The position numbers and the translations under genes were made by a program. Positions 62,746 to 64,000 of a stretch of DNA of 64,000 nt are shown here, one piece after another. Each line of letters begins with the position of its first letter. Position 1 is the stretch's first letter. Origin of the DNA: Panax quinquefolius (Eukaryota > Streptophyta > Magnoliopsida > Apiales > Araliaceae); assembly GCA_020205615.1 (NCBI GenBank), contig CM035156.1, forward strand, positions 17,945,128 through 18,009,127, written 5' to 3'. The notes beneath the pieces are model-generated. The model searched no databases and was not told the DNA's origin. It saw nothing but the letters and a program-made list of their open reading frames with translations.

Positions 62746-64000
62746 AAAAAGTTCCAAATTTGATAAAATTTCCAACCAATATTTCAACATAATGATATTG
62801 AAGAAATAATATCATCCGAGAAGAAAATAACATCCACTTACCTCGAAAGACAATCTTTAGTTGAAACAATTTGATATAAAGGCTATGACTTGAACTTGCA
62901 ACCAGTATAGCAATACTCAAAGTATACTCACAAGAATACGCTCAATATATCGAGAGAGAAATAGAGAAAACTTGGGTTTAAATGTGATTTTTCAATTCTA
63001 CCCAAGCACCCTATTTATACGAAATTGCTTAGAACACCAAAGTAGAAAATTAAATATAATAATATTATATATAAACAAAATTCATACGCCCACATCTTGA
63101 ATCTGAATTCAGCCACCATGCACATGTTAAATATGCCCACAACATATAAAAAACGTTTTTATTAATAAAAATAAATAAAACTTCCAAAATCAATTATTTT
63201 AACTTGAACTTCAATAATTCATAATAAATAGCCATTTTATCAGAAAATTCGAATCTCGCGACTTTTTATAGGAAATTCAATTCTCTACAACTTTGCGTAA
63301 GAAAGTTTTTCCAAATTCCAAATGTAAAATTGACCAAAAATCCACAAACGGATGATTTTACAAAGTTATAATCAAATTTCAATCGATAAATGGGGTCCAC
63401 CGACATGTTTAACATGTTTTAAACATTTATTGTAACAAAAATACTCTTCCTCTTTGTATACTCATATATCCCACATTAGATTGTAAAATATCACCGTTAA
63501 TATATTATTAAAATAATATATTTAAATGAATTATTTTATCAGAAAAAGATAAAATATTAATTTTCAACAATTGTCATTTTAAAAATTTTCTCCATCTATA
63601 TCCACATAAAATCAATATTTTTCTCATCATATAAATCAATAATTAATTATTCACAAATAATATTACAGAATCACATTATTGACAACCAGGCAGTTCCCAG
63701 GAAAGAGGGGGCTTTCCAATAAGAATTTCTCCTTACTGGCGCGCAATTAGGTGACCAAACCTCTCCTTAGACAGAACTTTCTAGACATTGCCAATAATGT
63801 TATCTAATAATATTATTCAGATAATATGAATTATTGCTTCGATAATAAAAAAAAAATGTGTAATGACAATTATCAAACAACGAAGAATATAAAATATCAA
63901 CGCAACAATTATTGAATCAATAAAATAAAATAATTTGATAATAATTACCGTAACAATTATTGAGTAGTGCCTTCTTACGTAAGAATCAATAATTGGTGCA

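Larger units (their letters stand above)
61673..64000 (-). mobile_element. Diverged third LTR of the same family (runs to window end)
   Basis: It begins TGTGAGCCCCAAAATAGGTC, compared with TGTGACGCCCCCAAAATTAG in Element A. It then follows the LTR order: ATGGTGAGGACTACTAA, GGTGAGCTCAA, TAGCCCGAT and ACAACCGGTTT. A TATA-like TATAAATAGGG lies near 63010 (minus). The closing CACA end is not recognised before the window end, so the right boundary is unknown. Confidence 0.6.

Noticed and set aside
1..64000. tRNA or rRNA genes
   Set aside because: No complete cloverleaf or rRNA core sequence was recognised. Box-B-like words at 12300 and 29645 fit SINE remnants better.

Overview
The window is nuclear DNA of a eudicot plant. 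Its genes are rich in GT-AG introns, the intergenic DNA is AT-rich, and it carries LTR retrotransposons, hAT-like MITEs and SINE fragments. The species cannot be named from the sequence. Two genes of the symbiosis pathway, SYMRK and the arbuscule ABC transporter STR, are present with open reading frames, so the plant is probably an arbuscular-mycorrhizal host (inference).

Layout, left half (1-41 kb), gene-rich: (1) 3' part of a mitochondrial-type serine hydroxymethyltransferase gene, +, cut by the window start, stop at 3540; (2) cytosolic oligopeptidase A / TOP2-type M3 peptidase, +, 6917-21823, 17 exons, 703 aa, with a retrotransposon relic and a nested hAT-like MITE in its 4.4-kb second intron; (3) BRICK1, +, 24122-24608, 2 exons, 85 aa; (4) SYMRK, -, 26249-36020, 15 exons, 927 aa; (5) STR-type half-size ABCG transporter, -, 38342-40960, 3 exons, 736 aa. 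Exon boundaries were placed by hand at splice sites, and reading phase closes exactly through each gene.

Right half (43-64 kb), repeat-rich: AT-rich tandem repeats lead into Element A, a 9.2-kb LTR retrotransposon (-) with 2.4-kb LTRs and a perfect 5-bp target duplication GTTTA. It shows gag and protease remains but no reverse transcriptase or integrase. Element B is a related copy in the opposite orientation (about 53.87-61.11 kb) with a truncated 5' LTR, so A and B make a large inverted repeat. A third, diverged LTR of the same family starts at about 61.67 kb and runs toward the window end.

Functionally the most striking point is that SYMRK (receptor kinase at the head of the common symbiosis signalling pathway) and STR (arbuscule-membrane transporter acting at its end) are adjacent, co-oriented and only 2.3 kb apart. 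The other three genes are housekeeping: one-carbon metabolism, peptide turnover and actin nucleation.
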